From positions 18,300 to 82,299 of the forward strand of contig CAUJDN010000065.1 in the NCBI GenBank assembly GCA_963169195.1: DNA of 64,000 nt, written 5' to 3'. Positions 27,470-35,860 of the stretch are shown here, one piece after another. The DNA is from Acidobacteriota bacterium (lineage in GTDB: Bacteria; Acidobacteriota; Vicinamibacteria; Vicinamibacterales; UBA2999). Position 1 is the first letter of the stretch. Each line of letters starts with the position of its first letter. Both the position numbers and the translations under genes were made by a program. Below the pieces are notes generated by a model. The model saw only the letters and a list, made by a program, of their open reading frames with translations. It had not been told where the DNA came from and ran no database searches.

Positions 27470-28684
27470 ATGACGGGACGATCGCGAGTACGGATCTTCG
27501 ACACGACGCTGCGGGACGGCGAGCAGGCGCCGGGCTTCAGCATGACGCCCGGCGAGAAGGTGCGCATGGCCGAGCAGTTGGAGCGGCTCGGGGCCGACAT
27601 CATCGAGGCCGGCTTCCCCATCTCCTCGGACGGCGATTTCGAGGCGGTTCGGGCGGTGGCGGCGACCGTGAAGGCGCCCATCGTGGCCGGGCTCGCCCGG
27701 GCCGTCGCGGGGGACATCGACCGAGCCTGGGCGGCGCTGCAAGGGGCCCGTCGGCCGCGCATCCACGTGTTTCTCGCGACGTCGGACCTGCACCTCCAGT
27801 ACAAGCTTCGGATTGACCGGGCGACCTGCCTGGCGCGGACGCGGGAGGCCGTGGCTCACGCCCGGGCGCTCACGCCCGACGTGGAGTTCTCGGCGGAAGA
27901 CGCGACGCGCAGCGACCTCGCCTTCCTGTGCGACGTCGCGGCCGCCGCGGTCGAGGCCGGCGCGACGACGGTCAACCTGCCTGACACGGTGGGCTACGCC
28001 CTGCCGGCCGACATCACGCGCATGTTCGCGGCCGTGCGGGCCCGCGTCGGCAGCGGGATCACGCTGTCGGCACACTGCCACAACGACCTGGGGCTGGCGG
28101 TGGCCAACTCGATCGCGGCCGTCCAGGCCGGCGCCCGCCAGGTGGAGTGCACCATCAACGGCATCGGCGAGCGGGCCGGCAACGCGGCCCTCGAGGAGTT
28201 CGTGATGGCGCTGCACGTCCGGCGCGAGGCGTTGCCGTTCGACACCGCCATCACGACGACGCGCCTGGTGCCGACGAGCCAGGCCCTCTGCTCCATCGTG
28301 GACATCCCGGCCGCGCCGAACAAGGCCATCGTCGGGGCCAACGCGTTCGCGCACGAGTCGGGCATCCACCAGGACGGGATGCTCAAGAACGAGCTCACCT
28401 ACGAGATCATGCGACCGGAGTCGGTGGGTGCGGCCGGCACCCGGCTGGTGCTCGGCAAGCACTCGGGCATGCGCGGGCTCGACGCGCGATGCCGCGCGCT
28501 CGGCCACCGGCTGGGCCAAGTGGATCTCGAGCGTGTCTACCGCCGCGTGACGGCCCTGGCCGATCGCAGCAAGACGGTGAACGACGACCAGTTGGCGGCC
28601 ATCATCCGCGAGGAAGCGGCGGGAGCGGCGGCCTCCGCGCGCCGGCGGGCGCCGTCCGAGGACACGAGGGCGGCGTGCCGCTGA
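27470..28684 (+). CDS. leuA: 2-isopropylmalate synthase lacking the C-terminal regulatory domain
   Basis: 404 residues from ATG 27470 (GGGGGA ribosome-binding site just upstream). The HMGL-like TIM barrel is complete: FDTTLRDGEQAPGFSM with the metal Asp and catalytic Arg, GFPISSDGDFEAV, LSAHCHNDLGLAVANS with the metal His pair, and NGIGERAGNAALEEFVMAL. The connecting helical region (HESGIHQDGMLK, YEIMRPESVG, LGKHSGMRG) is present. The protein ends soon after at ~400, whereas LeuA proteins of ~510 residues have a further leucine-binding LeuA_dimer domain. It should condense acetyl-CoA with 2-oxoisovalerate but lack normal leucine feedback. First gene of leuA-leuB-ilvC. Confidence 0.9.
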   Translation: MTGRSRVRIFDTTLRDGEQAPGFSMTPGEKVRMAEQLERLGADIIEAGFPISSDGDFEAVRAVAATVKAPIVAGLARAVAGDIDRAWAALQGARRPRIHVFLATSDLHLQYKLRIDRATCLARTREAVAHARALTPDVEFSAEDATRSDLAFLCDVAAAAVEAGATTVNLPDTVGYALPADITRMFAAVRARVGSGITLSAHCHNDLGLAVANSIAAVQAGARQVECTINGIGERAGNAALEEFVMALHVRREALPFDTAITTTRLVPTSQALCSIVDIPAAPNKAIVGANAFAHESGIHQDGMLKNELTYEIMRPESVGAAGTRLVLGKHSGMRGLDARCRALGHRLGQVDLERVYRRVTALADRSKTVNDDQLAAIIREEAAGAAASARRRAPSEDTRAACR

Positions 28685-29772
28685 AGGTGGCACTCCTGCC
28701 CGGCGACGGGATCGGACCCGAGGTCACGGCGGAAGCCGCCCGCCTGCTCGCCAGGGTCGCTGATCTGTACGGGCACCCCGTGCACTTCAGCACGCACGCC
28801 ATCGGCGGCGAGGCCATCGAGCGGGACGGCCGGCCGCTTCCGGACGAGACGGTGGCCGCCTGCCTGGAGGCCGACGCCGTGCTTCTCGGCGCGGTCGGCC
28901 ACCCCCGGTACGAGCATCGGCCGCCGGCCGATCGCCCCGAGGCGGGTCTGCTGGCGCTGCGCCGGGCGCTGGGCGGCTTCGCGAATCTGCGGCCGGCGCT
29001 CTGTCATGCGCCGCTGGTCGATCGTACGCCGTTTCGCGCGGAACGCGTGCAAGGCGCCGACCTCCTCATCGTGCGCGAGCTGCTGGGCGGCATCTATTTC
29101 GGCGAGCCCCGCGGGTTCTCGTCGCCGGACACCGCCTTCAACACGCTCGTCTACTCGACGCCCGAGGTGGAGCGCATCGCGCGCGTGGCCTTCGACCTGG
29201 CGCGCGGACGCCGGCGCCGCGTCGCATCGGTGGACAAGGCCAACGTGCTCGAGACCTCACGCCTGTGGCGGCGCGTGGTCACGGACGTGGCCCGCGAGTA
29301 TCCCGACGTCGCGCTCGAGCACGTCTACATCGACACCTGCGCCATGCGGCTGGCGACCGCGCCGGCCAGTTTCGACGTGATCCTCGCCGACAATCTCTTC
29401 GGCGACATCCTGAGCGACCAGGCAGCCTCGATCGCAGGCTCGCTCGGCGTGCTGCCCTCGGCGAGCGTTGGCGGCCGGGTGGATCTGTACGAGCCGGTGC
29501 ACGGCTCGGCGCCCGACATCGCAGGGCAGGGGCTGGCCAACCCCCTCGGCGCCATCGCCAGCGCGGCGATGCTGCTCCGCCTCACGGGCGGGCGGCCGCA
29601 CGAGGCTGACGTGCTCGACCGCGCCATCGAGGCGGCGCTGGCGGCGGGGGCCCGCACGCGCGACCTGGCCGGGCCGGGCGAGCGCGTCCTCTCGACGCGC
29701 GAGATGGGCGATGCCATCGAGCACGCGATCCTCGACATCCACGATCACCAGCATTCCTATCACGCGGTGTAA
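28675..29772 (+). CDS. leuB: 3-isopropylmalate dehydrogenase
   Basis: 365 residues from GTG 28675, overlapping leuA by 10 nt and preceded by GAGGG. It has LLPGDGIGPEV at the start and the substrate-binding arginines in the LLALRRALGGFANLRPA loop. RELLGGIYFGEPRG, VDKANVLETSRLWR, DTCAMRL, DNLFGDILSDQAASIAGSLG and EPVHGSAPDIAGQGLANP follow. Together these are the full set of beta-decarboxylating dehydrogenase motifs, with the leucine-specific ELLGGIYFGEPRG segment. It oxidises 3-isopropylmalate with NAD+ in leucine synthesis. The leuC and leuD genes are not in the window. Confidence 0.95.
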   Translation: MPLKVALLPGDGIGPEVTAEAARLLARVADLYGHPVHFSTHAIGGEAIERDGRPLPDETVAACLEADAVLLGAVGHPRYEHRPPADRPEAGLLALRRALGGFANLRPALCHAPLVDRTPFRAERVQGADLLIVRELLGGIYFGEPRGFSSPDTAFNTLVYSTPEVERIARVAFDLARGRRRRVASVDKANVLETSRLWRRVVTDVAREYPDVALEHVYIDTCAMRLATAPASFDVILADNLFGDILSDQAASIAGSLGVLPSASVGGRVDLYEPVHGSAPDIAGQGLANPLGAIASAAMLLRLTGGRPHEADVLDRAIEAALAAGARTRDLAGPGERVLSTREMGDAIEHAILDIHDHQHSYHAV

Positions 29773-29775
29773 CCC

Positions 29776-30816
29776 ATGACGCAGAGCCAGATGATGATTC
29801 ACGATGCCGATGCCGACCTCGAACTGATCCGGGCCCGCCGGGTGGCGATCATCGGTTACGGATCGCAGGGGCATGCCCATGCCTTGAACCTGCGGGACAG
29901 CGGGGTGGACGTCCACGTCGCGCTCAGGCCGGGCGGGCGGTCGTGGGCGGCGGCCGAGCGCGACGGCTTTGCGCCCACCGACGCGGCCGCCGCCACGCGC
30001 TGGGCCGATGTGGTGATGATCCTGGCGCCCGACCTCGAACAACCGAAGATCTTCCGCGAACAGGTCGCGCCGAATCTGAGGCCCGGACAGATGCTGATGT
30101 TCGCCCATGGCTTCGCCATCCGCTACGGGTGGATCACCCCGCCAGCGGGTGTGGATGTCGCCATGGTGGCGCCCAAGGCGCCGGGGCACCGCGTGCGGGA
30201 GGTCTTCCTCGAGGGTGCCGGCACGCCGGCCCTCGTGGCCGTGCACGCGGACGCGTCGGGCTCCGCTCGCGCGCTGGCCCTCTCGTACGCCAAGGGCCTC
30301 GGCTGCACGCGCGCGGGCGTCATCGAGACCACCTTCGCCGAAGAAACCGAGACCGACCTGTTCGGCGAGCAGGCCGTGCTGTGCGGGGGGGTCAGCGCCC
30401 TGGTGACGGCAGGCTTCGAGACACTGGTCGAGGCGGGCTACAAGCCCGAGGTCGCCTACTTCGAGTGCCTCCACGAGCTGAAGCTGATTGTGGATCTCAT
30501 GTACCGAGGCGGCCTCAGCTACATGCGCTACTCGGTCAGCGACACAGCCGAACACGGCGACTACACGGCGGGACCGCGTATCGTCACCGACGAGACCCGG
30601 AAGAACATGAAGGCCATCCTCGCCGACATCCAGTCGGGGGCGTACGCCGAACGCTGGAAGCAGGAGCACGAGCAGGGCCTGGCCTGGTTCAAGACCGAGC
30701 GCGAACGGCGCCGCGACCACATGATCGAGCGGGTGGGCGCGCGCCTCAGAGCAGGCATGCCGTTTCTCGAGCCCGCCCGCCTTCCAGACGATCAGCCTGC
30801 GTCGACCTCACGTTGA
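29776..30816 (+). CDS. ilvC: Ketol-acid reductoisomerase (class I)
   Basis: 346 residues, 3 nt after the leuB stop. The N-terminal Rossmann domain has [21 protein letters not shown] and the NADPH-binding LRPGGRSW loop. The C-terminal knotted domain has the two Mg2+ acidic motifs ([20 protein letters not shown] and [16 protein letters not shown]), then [19 protein letters not shown]. It converts acetolactate or acetohydroxybutyrate to the dihydroxy acids of valine and isoleucine synthesis and so feeds leuA. A slightly extended N-terminus ([16 protein letters not shown]) is normal. Confidence 0.97.
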   Translation: MTQSQMMIHDADADLELIRARRVAIIGYGSQGHAHALNLRDSGVDVHVALRPGGRSWAAAERDGFAPTDAAAATRWADVVMILAPDLEQPKIFREQVAPNLRPGQMLMFAHGFAIRYGWITPPAGVDVAMVAPKAPGHRVREVFLEGAGTPALVAVHADASGSARALALSYAKGLGCTRAGVIETTFAEETETDLFGEQAVLCGGVSALVTAGFETLVEAGYKPEVAYFECLHELKLIVDLMYRGGLSYMRYSVSDTAEHGDYTAGPRIVTDETRKNMKAILADIQSGAYAERWKQEHEQGLAWFKTERERRRDHMIERVGARLRAGMPFLEPARLPDDQPASTSR

Positions 30817-30818
30817 CG

Positions 30819-30873
30819 GAGACGCGGCGTGGAAGGGCGGAAGGCCGGTTCCGCCTTCTGCCCTCCACGTCTC
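30819..30873. terminator. Inverted repeat after ilvC, between convergent genes
   Basis: GAGACG plus TGGAAGGGCGGAAGGC on the left pairs imperfectly with GCCTTCTGCCCTCCA plus CGTCTC on the right, leaving a 5-nt unpaired block in the left arm. It lies in the 69-nt gap between ilvC (+) and a small minus-strand gene, and so could stop transcription in both directions. No T-run. Confidence 0.45.
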
Positions 30874-30885
30874 ACGTTCCGCGTC

Positions 30886-31128
30886 CTATATCCCGTGCCC
30901 GTAGCCTGAGTCGTACACGTCCACGTAGACGGGGGCCTCGGAGGCGCCCGCCGCCACGCCGCCCTCCTCGAGCATCACCACCACCTCGCGCACCTTGAAT
31001 CCGGACGGCCGGTGCGCCTGCACCGCGCGTTCGACCGCCGCGCACAGCGCATTGATCGCGGCCTGGTCCCGGCCCTCTGGCTTTCCCTGCACGGTCACGG
31101 TTGTCGCTCCTGTGTGACTGCCATCCAT
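30886..31128 (-). CDS. Small protein of unknown function (80 residues)
   Basis: 80 residues from ATG 31128 with an AGGAACAGGA ribosome-binding site. The sequence opens MDGSHTGATTVTVQGKPEG, continues with a helix (DQAAINALCAAVERAVQAH) and ends with strand-like segments (FKVREVVVMLEEG, VYVDVYDSGYGHGI). The alpha/beta pattern looks like a small folded domain. No signal peptide or metal site is seen. I do not recognise the family. A Rho-independent terminator-like hairpin lies ~32 nt upstream on the same strand, which suggests controlled expression through an attenuator. Confidence 0.55.
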   Translation of the reverse strand: MDGSHTGATTVTVQGKPEGRDQAAINALCAAVERAVQAHRPSGFKVREVVVMLEEGGVAAGASEAPVYVDVYDSGYGHGI

Positions 31129-31485
31129 GGTTCCTGTTCCTCGTATCGACCACACAACGAAAAAGGCCACGCCCTTGCGGGTAGTGGCCTTGGATTGACG
31201 TCGGCGTCTCTTGGGGGCTCGGCTACCCGTGGTTCGATGGGCTGGGGCCAGTAAGGCCCTCAAGAAGGGCCAGGCCGCGGTCAAAGCCGATCGAAGACAC
31301 ACCACGACCAACGCGACCGAGCCGGGCGGACGAGTTGACGGTCATGGCGGCTGGGGCAGAGGTTACGCCCGGCGCCCCATCGGCGTCAAGGGCGCGTCGG
31401 AGCCGTGTCGGAGCCGCACCGGCACACCGAGTCGACGGGTCGCACGCGTGTCTTGCACCTCGGGCTGACGTGTGTCGGCCTCCCG
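31129..31485. other. 357-nt region without a recognisable gene
   Basis: It lies between the 80-residue gene and the P1 peptidase gene, both on the minus strand. It is very GC-rich. Read on the minus strand it contains hairpin GGCCCT/AGGGCC (31255-31271), a CGGGTAG segment (31229-31223) and then the terminator at 31191-31160. No open frame here has a family resemblance, and no tRNA, tmRNA, RNase P or SRP RNA signature was found. Confidence 0.5.
31160..31191 (-). terminator. Rho-independent terminator, possible attenuator of the 80-residue gene
   Basis: Minus strand: AAGGCCAC, then TA, CCC-GCAA-GGG (a GNRA-type tetraloop), C, GTGGCCTT, followed directly by a run of T. It is the best terminator in the window. 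Its CTACCCG segment is exactly complementary to CGGGTAG 39 nt upstream on the same strand, so a competing fold is possible. Confidence 0.7.
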
Positions 31486-32631
31486 TCAGCGGCCCCGCGA
31501 GCGGCTCAGGATCTCCTTCAGGCGGTTCACCGGCAGCGCTTCGGCCGTGCCCACGGCGCTCGTCACCGTCGTCGCCCGCAGGAGCGAGTTGTAGACGGCC
31601 TCCTCGGTGGCCTCCAGCGCGGCCTGGAACAGCGGAGAGACGCCGTCGGTCGGCAGCAGCGTCCTGCTCGCCGTCGCTTCGGCCCCGAATCGGATCCGCA
31701 GCGACGGATGCGTCGAGAAGGCCACGGCAAAATCACCGCTGCCATTGCTGAAGGACGACCCGGTCCGCGCCAGGCCGAAGATCGCGCGCGCCGCCAGGCG
31801 CTTCAGGTCGCGGGCGTCGAGGGGCGCGTCCGTGGCCACGACCACCATGCACGAGCCGTCGCCCGACGCCTCGGGCGCGCCCCCGGGACCGGGCGCCGGC
31901 GGCTGATAGGCGTAACGGCCGAGGAGCCGGCCGACCGGCGCACCGTCGATCGTCAGCACGCCGCCGTAGTTGGTCTGCACGAGCACGCCCAGCGTGTAGC
32001 CGCCGTACCGGGACGGCAGGCGGCGCGACGCCGTGCCAATGCCCCCCTTCCAGCCGAACGCGCGCGTCCCCGTGCCCGCACCGACACTGCCCTCCTCCAC
32101 GCCCCCGCCCCGGGCTGCCGACAGTGCGGCGGCGATGTGTGACGGGCGAACGGCGAGGGCGCGGATGTCGTTCAGGCCGCCGTCGTTGGTCTCGCCCACC
32201 AGGGCGTTGACCGACCGCACCTCACCGTTCCCCGCCTGGGCCAGGGTCCACTGGACCAGGCCCTCCACCGCGGCCCCGACCGCCAGGGTGTTGGTGAGGG
32301 CGATGGGCGTCTCGATGGTGCCCAGCTCCTCGACCTGCGTGGATCCGGCCAGCTTGCCGAACGCGTTGCCCACGAACACGGCACCGGGCACCTTGTCCTG
32401 AAAGACGTTACCCTGGTGAGGCACCACCACCGTGACGCCCGTGCGAATGCGCTCGCCGTCCGCGAGGGTCGCGTGCCCGACCGTGACGCCGTCCACGTCC
32501 GTGATGGCATTGAGCGGCCCGGGCGGGAACACGCCTGGCGCGATACCCAGGTCCCTGGCCCGGGGCCTCCCGCCGTCCTGCGCCGCAGCCACCAGGCTCG
32601 CCATCATCACCAACACCCACGCGTAGCGCAC
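31486..32631 (-). CDS. Secreted P1/DmpA-family aminopeptidase (S58)
   Basis: 381 residues from GTG 32631, which has a GAGAGGGG ribosome-binding site and gives a signal peptide (VRYAWVLVMMASLVAAAQ); a longer frame to 32763 has no such features. The family pattern is clear: DLGIAPGVFPPGPLNAITDVDGVTVGHATL, GETNDGGLNDI, and the autoprocessing site ASGDG-SCMVVVATDAPLD. In that site the Ser after the Gly becomes the N-terminal nucleophile of the beta subunit. DmpA/BapA enzymes remove N-terminal D- or beta-amino acids from peptides. Substrate is uncertain; the export signal suggests periplasmic peptide scavenging. Confidence 0.88.
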   Translation of the reverse strand: MRYAWVLVMMASLVAAAQDGGRPRARDLGIAPGVFPPGPLNAITDVDGVTVGHATLADGERIRTGVTVVVPHQGNVFQDKVPGAVFVGNAFGKLAGSTQVEELGTIETPIALTNTLAVGAAVEGLVQWTLAQAGNGEVRSVNALVGETNDGGLNDIRALAVRPSHIAAALSAARGGGVEEGSVGAGTGTRAFGWKGGIGTASRRLPSRYGGYTLGVLVQTNYGGVLTIDGAPVGRLLGRYAYQPPAPGPGGAPEASGDGSCMVVVATDAPLDARDLKRLAARAIFGLARTGSSFSNGSGDFAVAFSTHPSLRIRFGAEATASRTLLPTDGVSPLFQAALEATEEAVYNSLLRATTVTSAVGTAEALPVNRLKEILSRSRGR

Positions 32632-32716
32632 GGCGCCCCCTCTCCATGCCTGGTTCCTCCCCCGCCGGGTCAGTCCGGGGGTTCGGAAGTCCGCATGATA
32701 CGATCCTGGATTCGCG

Positions 32717-33688
32717 ATGCGCACGATCTCGATTGAGGCGGTCCGGGACGCCGCCGCGCACATCTACGAGGCCGCGGTTCGCACGCCTCTGGTTCGCCTG
32801 GACCTGCCGTTCGCCCCGCCCGGCACGCCGGAAATCCACCTCAAGCTGGAGTCACTCCAACCCATCGGGTCGTTCAAACTGCGGGGCGCGTGGAACGCCA
32901 TCCGGCGCCTGCCGCCCTCGCTCCTGAAGGACGGCGTGTGGACGGTGAGCGCGGGCAACGCCGCCCAGGGCGTCGCCTTCGCGGCCCGACGCGCCGGCGT
33001 CCCCTGTTCCGTGATGGTGATGGACACCGCGCCGGCCACGAAGCTCGAGGCCCTGGCGTCGCTGGGCGCCGCGATGGTCCGGGTCACCTACGACGAGGCG
33101 TGGCGCACCGTCGAGACGCACGGCTCGGACCGCATGCGCGGGCACTTCATCCACCCCTTTGACGACGACGACTTCATCGCGGGGAACGCGACGGCGGGCC
33201 TCGAAATCCTGGAGGACCTGCCCGAGGTCGAGACGGTGGTCGCGGCCGTTGGCGGCGGGGGGCTGCTGGCGGGGCTGGGCAGCGTCATGCGGGCCCTCAA
33301 GCCCGGGGTGCGCGTGCTCGCCGCCGAACCCGACACCGCCGCGCCCCTCGCCACGTCGCTCGCCCGTGGGGAGGCCAGCCATTTCGATGGCTGGATCGCG
33401 TCGTTCGTGGATGGCGCCGGCGGCAGGTCGGTGCTGCCCTCGATGTGGCCCCTGCTGCGCCGGGTGGTGGACGACTCGATCGTCATGCCGCTCGACGAGG
33501 TCGCGGCGGCCATGCGCTACACCGCGGAGCGCGTGCACGTGATTGCCGAGGGCGCCGGCGCCTGCGCCATTGCGGCCGCACGAAGCGGCCGTGCCGGGCG
33601 GGGACCGATCGTCGCCGTCGTCTCGGGCGGCAACATCGACCTCTCCCGATTCGCCCAGCTCGTGGGCGCCGTTCCTGTGCTGTCCTGA
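32717..33688 (+). CDS. Threonine/serine dehydratase (PLP fold type II)
   Basis: 323 residues. The PLP-binding Lys54 lies in PIGSFKLRGAWNAI, the substrate loop is SAGNAAQGVAFAARRAG, and the phosphate-binding glycine loop is AAVGGGGLLAGLG. These three motifs define the threonine dehydratase / serine racemase group. There is no C-terminal ACT regulatory domain, so it resembles catabolic (TdcB-like) rather than biosynthetic IlvA enzymes. It converts threonine to 2-oxobutyrate, which could feed isoleucine synthesis through the nearby ilvC. Its -10 (TACGAT, 32699-32704) is 12 nt before the ATG. Confidence 0.88.
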   Translation: MRTISIEAVRDAAAHIYEAAVRTPLVRLDLPFAPPGTPEIHLKLESLQPIGSFKLRGAWNAIRRLPPSLLKDGVWTVSAGNAAQGVAFAARRAGVPCSVMVMDTAPATKLEALASLGAAMVRVTYDEAWRTVETHGSDRMRGHFIHPFDDDDFIAGNATAGLEILEDLPEVETVVAAVGGGGLLAGLGSVMRALKPGVRVLAAEPDTAAPLATSLARGEASHFDGWIASFVDGAGGRSVLPSMWPLLRRVVDDSIVMPLDEVAAAMRYTAERVHVIAEGAGACAIAAARSGRAGRGPIVAVVSGGNIDLSRFAQLVGAVPVLS

Positions 33689-33703
33689 TTGCCACGTCAC
33701 CCG

Positions 33704-35845
33704 ATGTCCGAAGAACGATTCGCGTCCGCCGCCCCGCTGCCCTCCCGGATCCACCGCCTGCACGAACTGTCGCTCGACCTCTGGTGGAGCTGGGACGCCC
33801 GGGCCCGGGAAGTGTTCCGCCGCCTCGACTACCCGCTGTGGCGACGGACCGCGCACAACCCGGTGAAGATGCTCCAGCAGATTTCCGAGCATCGCCTGCG
33901 CGAGGCCGCGGCGGACCCGCGGTTCCTGCAGGCGTACGACGAAGCCATCGGCGGCCGCGACGAGGAGCGACGGATCGAACACCCGTGGTGGAGCGCCAAC
34001 GGGCACGTGTTGAGCGGCGGTACCGTCGCGTACTTCTCCGCCGAGTTCGCGCTGCACCAGTCGCTGCCCATCTACGCGGGCGGTCTCGGCGTCCTCGCGG
34101 GCGATCACTGCAAGGAGGCCAGCGACCTCGGCGTGCCCCTGGTGGGGATCGGATTCATGTACCCGCAGGGCTACTTCCACCAGCGCATGTCGAACGACGG
34201 CTGGCAGGAGGAGCACTACGAGCGGCTCTCGTGGACCGAGGCGCCCATCGAGGCGGCGCTGACGCCCGAGGGCCGGCCGTGCGTCACGGCGGTGCCGCTC
34301 GGCGACCGCACGGTCCTGGCAGCCGTGTGGCGCGTGCGCCTGGGGCGGGTGCGGCTCTTCCTGCTCGACACCGACCTGCCGGAGAACGCGCCCTGGGACC
34401 GCGAGCTCTCCGCCCGCCTGTACGGCGGCGACCGCGAGACGCGCATCCAGCAGGAGGTGATCCTGGGCATCGGCGGCGTGCGGGCGCTCCGGGCGCTCGG
34501 CGTGTCGCCCACGGTCTGGCACCTGAACGAGGGCCACGCCGCGTTCGTCGCGCTGCAGCGCATCCGCGAGCAGCTCGAGGCAGGCGCCTCGTTCGACGAC
34601 GCGCTGGAGGCGGTGCGGCGATCCACGGTCTTCACCACGCACACGCCCGTGCCGGCTGGCCACGATGCGTTCACGTTCCAGCAGGTCGAGAAGAACCTGT
34701 CCGGCTGCTGGGGCGAGCTGGGGCAGCACCGCGAGCGCTTCCTCGCGCTGGGCGAGTTCGACAGCGGGTACGGCGCGCAGTTCAACATGACCGCGCTGGC
34801 CATGCGCACCTCCGCGCACATCAACGGCGTCAGCGCCCTGCACGGCGAGGTGACGCGCACGATGTGGCGCAGCATCTGGCCCGGCACGCCGTCCGATCAG
34901 CTGCCCGTCCGCTTCATCACCAACGGCGTGCACGTCCCGACGTGGATGGCCGCGCCCGTGTTCGCGTGGTGCACCCGGCACCTCGGCGCCGGCTGGCTCG
35001 ACACCACCGACGACCCGCAGCTGTGGGAGCGCCTCGCCGACCTCCCGGACTCGGAGCTCTGGGCCCTCCGTCAGCGTCTGCGCCAGGATCTCTTCGTGAG
35101 CGTCCGCGAGCGCACGCGGTCCCGCTGGACCGACGAGCGCGTCGGTCCCACCCGCATCGTCGCCGCCGGGGCGCTGCTCGACCCCGACGCGCTCACCATC
35201 GGCTACGCGCGGCGCTTCACGGCGTACAAGCGGCCCGAGCTCATCTTCCACGACGCGGATCGGCTGTCCCGCATCCTCTGCAGCGCCGGCCGGCCGGTGC
35301 AGCTGGTCTTCGCCGGCAAGGCGCATCCGGCCGACGAGCCCGCCAAGCGCCACCTGCAGAGCGTCTTCAAGCGCTGCCTGGATCCGGCCTTCGGCGGCCG
35401 CATCGCGTTCATCGACGACTACGACCTGCACGTGGCCCACTATCTCGTGCACGGCTGCGATGTCTGGCTGAACAACCCCCGCAAGCCGCTCGAGGCCAGC
35501 GGGACGAGCGGCATGAAGGCCTCGCTGAACGGCGTTCCGCACCTGAGCATCGGGGACGGCTGGTGGGCCGAGGGCTACAACGGCCGGAATGGCTGGCTCA
35601 TCGAGGGCCACGCCAACCCCGACGACCCCGAGGCCACCGATGCCGCGGACGCCGAGGCCCTGTACAGCCTGCTGGAGCACGAGATCGTGCCGGCCTTCTA
35701 CGACCGCGATGCCGATGGCGTCCCGGCGCGGTGGATCGCCGTCGTGCGCGAAGCGATGCGGTCCAATATCCCGCGCTTCTCCACCCGGCGGATGCTGAAG
35801 CAGTACGTCACCGAAATGTACGGCCCCGCCGCGCGGAAGCCGTGA
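33704..35845 (+). CDS. glgP: Alpha-glucan (glycogen) phosphorylase, GT35
   Basis: 713 residues from ATG 33704, 15 nt after the dehydratase stop. It matches the shorter GT35 type found in many thermophiles and acidobacteria: LWWSWDARAREVFRRLD at the start, AYFSAEFALHQSLPIYAGGLGVLAGDH, VWHLNEGHAAFV, TTHTPVPAGHD, FTAYKRPELI and FAGKAHP. The PLP Lys605 sits in EASGTSGMKASLNG. It releases glucose 1-phosphate from the non-reducing ends of glycogen or maltodextrin. No other glycogen genes are adjacent. Confidence 0.95.
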   Translation: MSEERFASAAPLPSRIHRLHELSLDLWWSWDARAREVFRRLDYPLWRRTAHNPVKMLQQISEHRLREAAADPRFLQAYDEAIGGRDEERRIEHPWWSANGHVLSGGTVAYFSAEFALHQSLPIYAGGLGVLAGDHCKEASDLGVPLVGIGFMYPQGYFHQRMSNDGWQEEHYERLSWTEAPIEAALTPEGRPCVTAVPLGDRTVLAAVWRVRLGRVRLFLLDTDLPENAPWDRELSARLYGGDRETRIQQEVILGIGGVRALRALGVSPTVWHLNEGHAAFVALQRIREQLEAGASFDDALEAVRRSTVFTTHTPVPAGHDAFTFQQVEKNLSGCWGELGQHRERFLALGEFDSGYGAQFNMTALAMRTSAHINGVSALHGEVTRTMWRSIWPGTPSDQLPVRFITNGVHVPTWMAAPVFAWCTRHLGAGWLDTTDDPQLWERLADLPDSELWALRQRLRQDLFVSVRERTRSRWTDERVGPTRIVAAGALLDPDALTIGYARRFTAYKRPELIFHDADRLSRILCSAGRPVQLVFAGKAHPADEPAKRHLQSVFKRCLDPAFGGRIAFIDDYDLHVAHYLVHGCDVWLNNPRKPLEASGTSGMKASLNGVPHLSIGDGWWAEGYNGRNGWLIEGHANPDDPEATDAADAEALYSLLEHEIVPAFYDRDADGVPARWIAVVREAMRSNIPRFSTRRMLKQYVTEMYGPAARKP

Positions 35846-35847
35846 AC

Positions 35848-35853
35848 TACAAT
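35848..35853 (+). promoter_or_regulatory. -10 box 7 nt before the zinc-ribbon protein start (leaderless type)
   Basis: TACAAT, 7 nt (TGAAGGG), ATG 35861. It overlaps the glgP stop codon. GAAGGG is too close to the ATG to act as a good ribosome-binding site. Confidence 0.45.
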
Positions 35854-35860
35854 TGAAGGG

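Noticed and set aside
31193..31485. tmRNA, RNase P RNA, SRP RNA or a tRNA in the gene-free region (a GGTTCGA string is present at about 31231).
   Set aside because: The GGTTCGA is not flanked by pairing T-arm stems, and none of the conserved cores of those RNAs could be found on either strand.
32632..32763. A 44-residue N-terminal extension of the P1 peptidase.
   Set aside because: The extension reaches into the promoter and start of the divergent dehydratase gene; the GTG at 32631 has both a ribosome-binding site and a signal peptide.
32852..35680. A 942-codon minus-strand frame opposite the dehydratase and glucan phosphorylase.
   Set aside because: No recognisable domain, and both plus-strand genes have intact PLP-lysine motifs.
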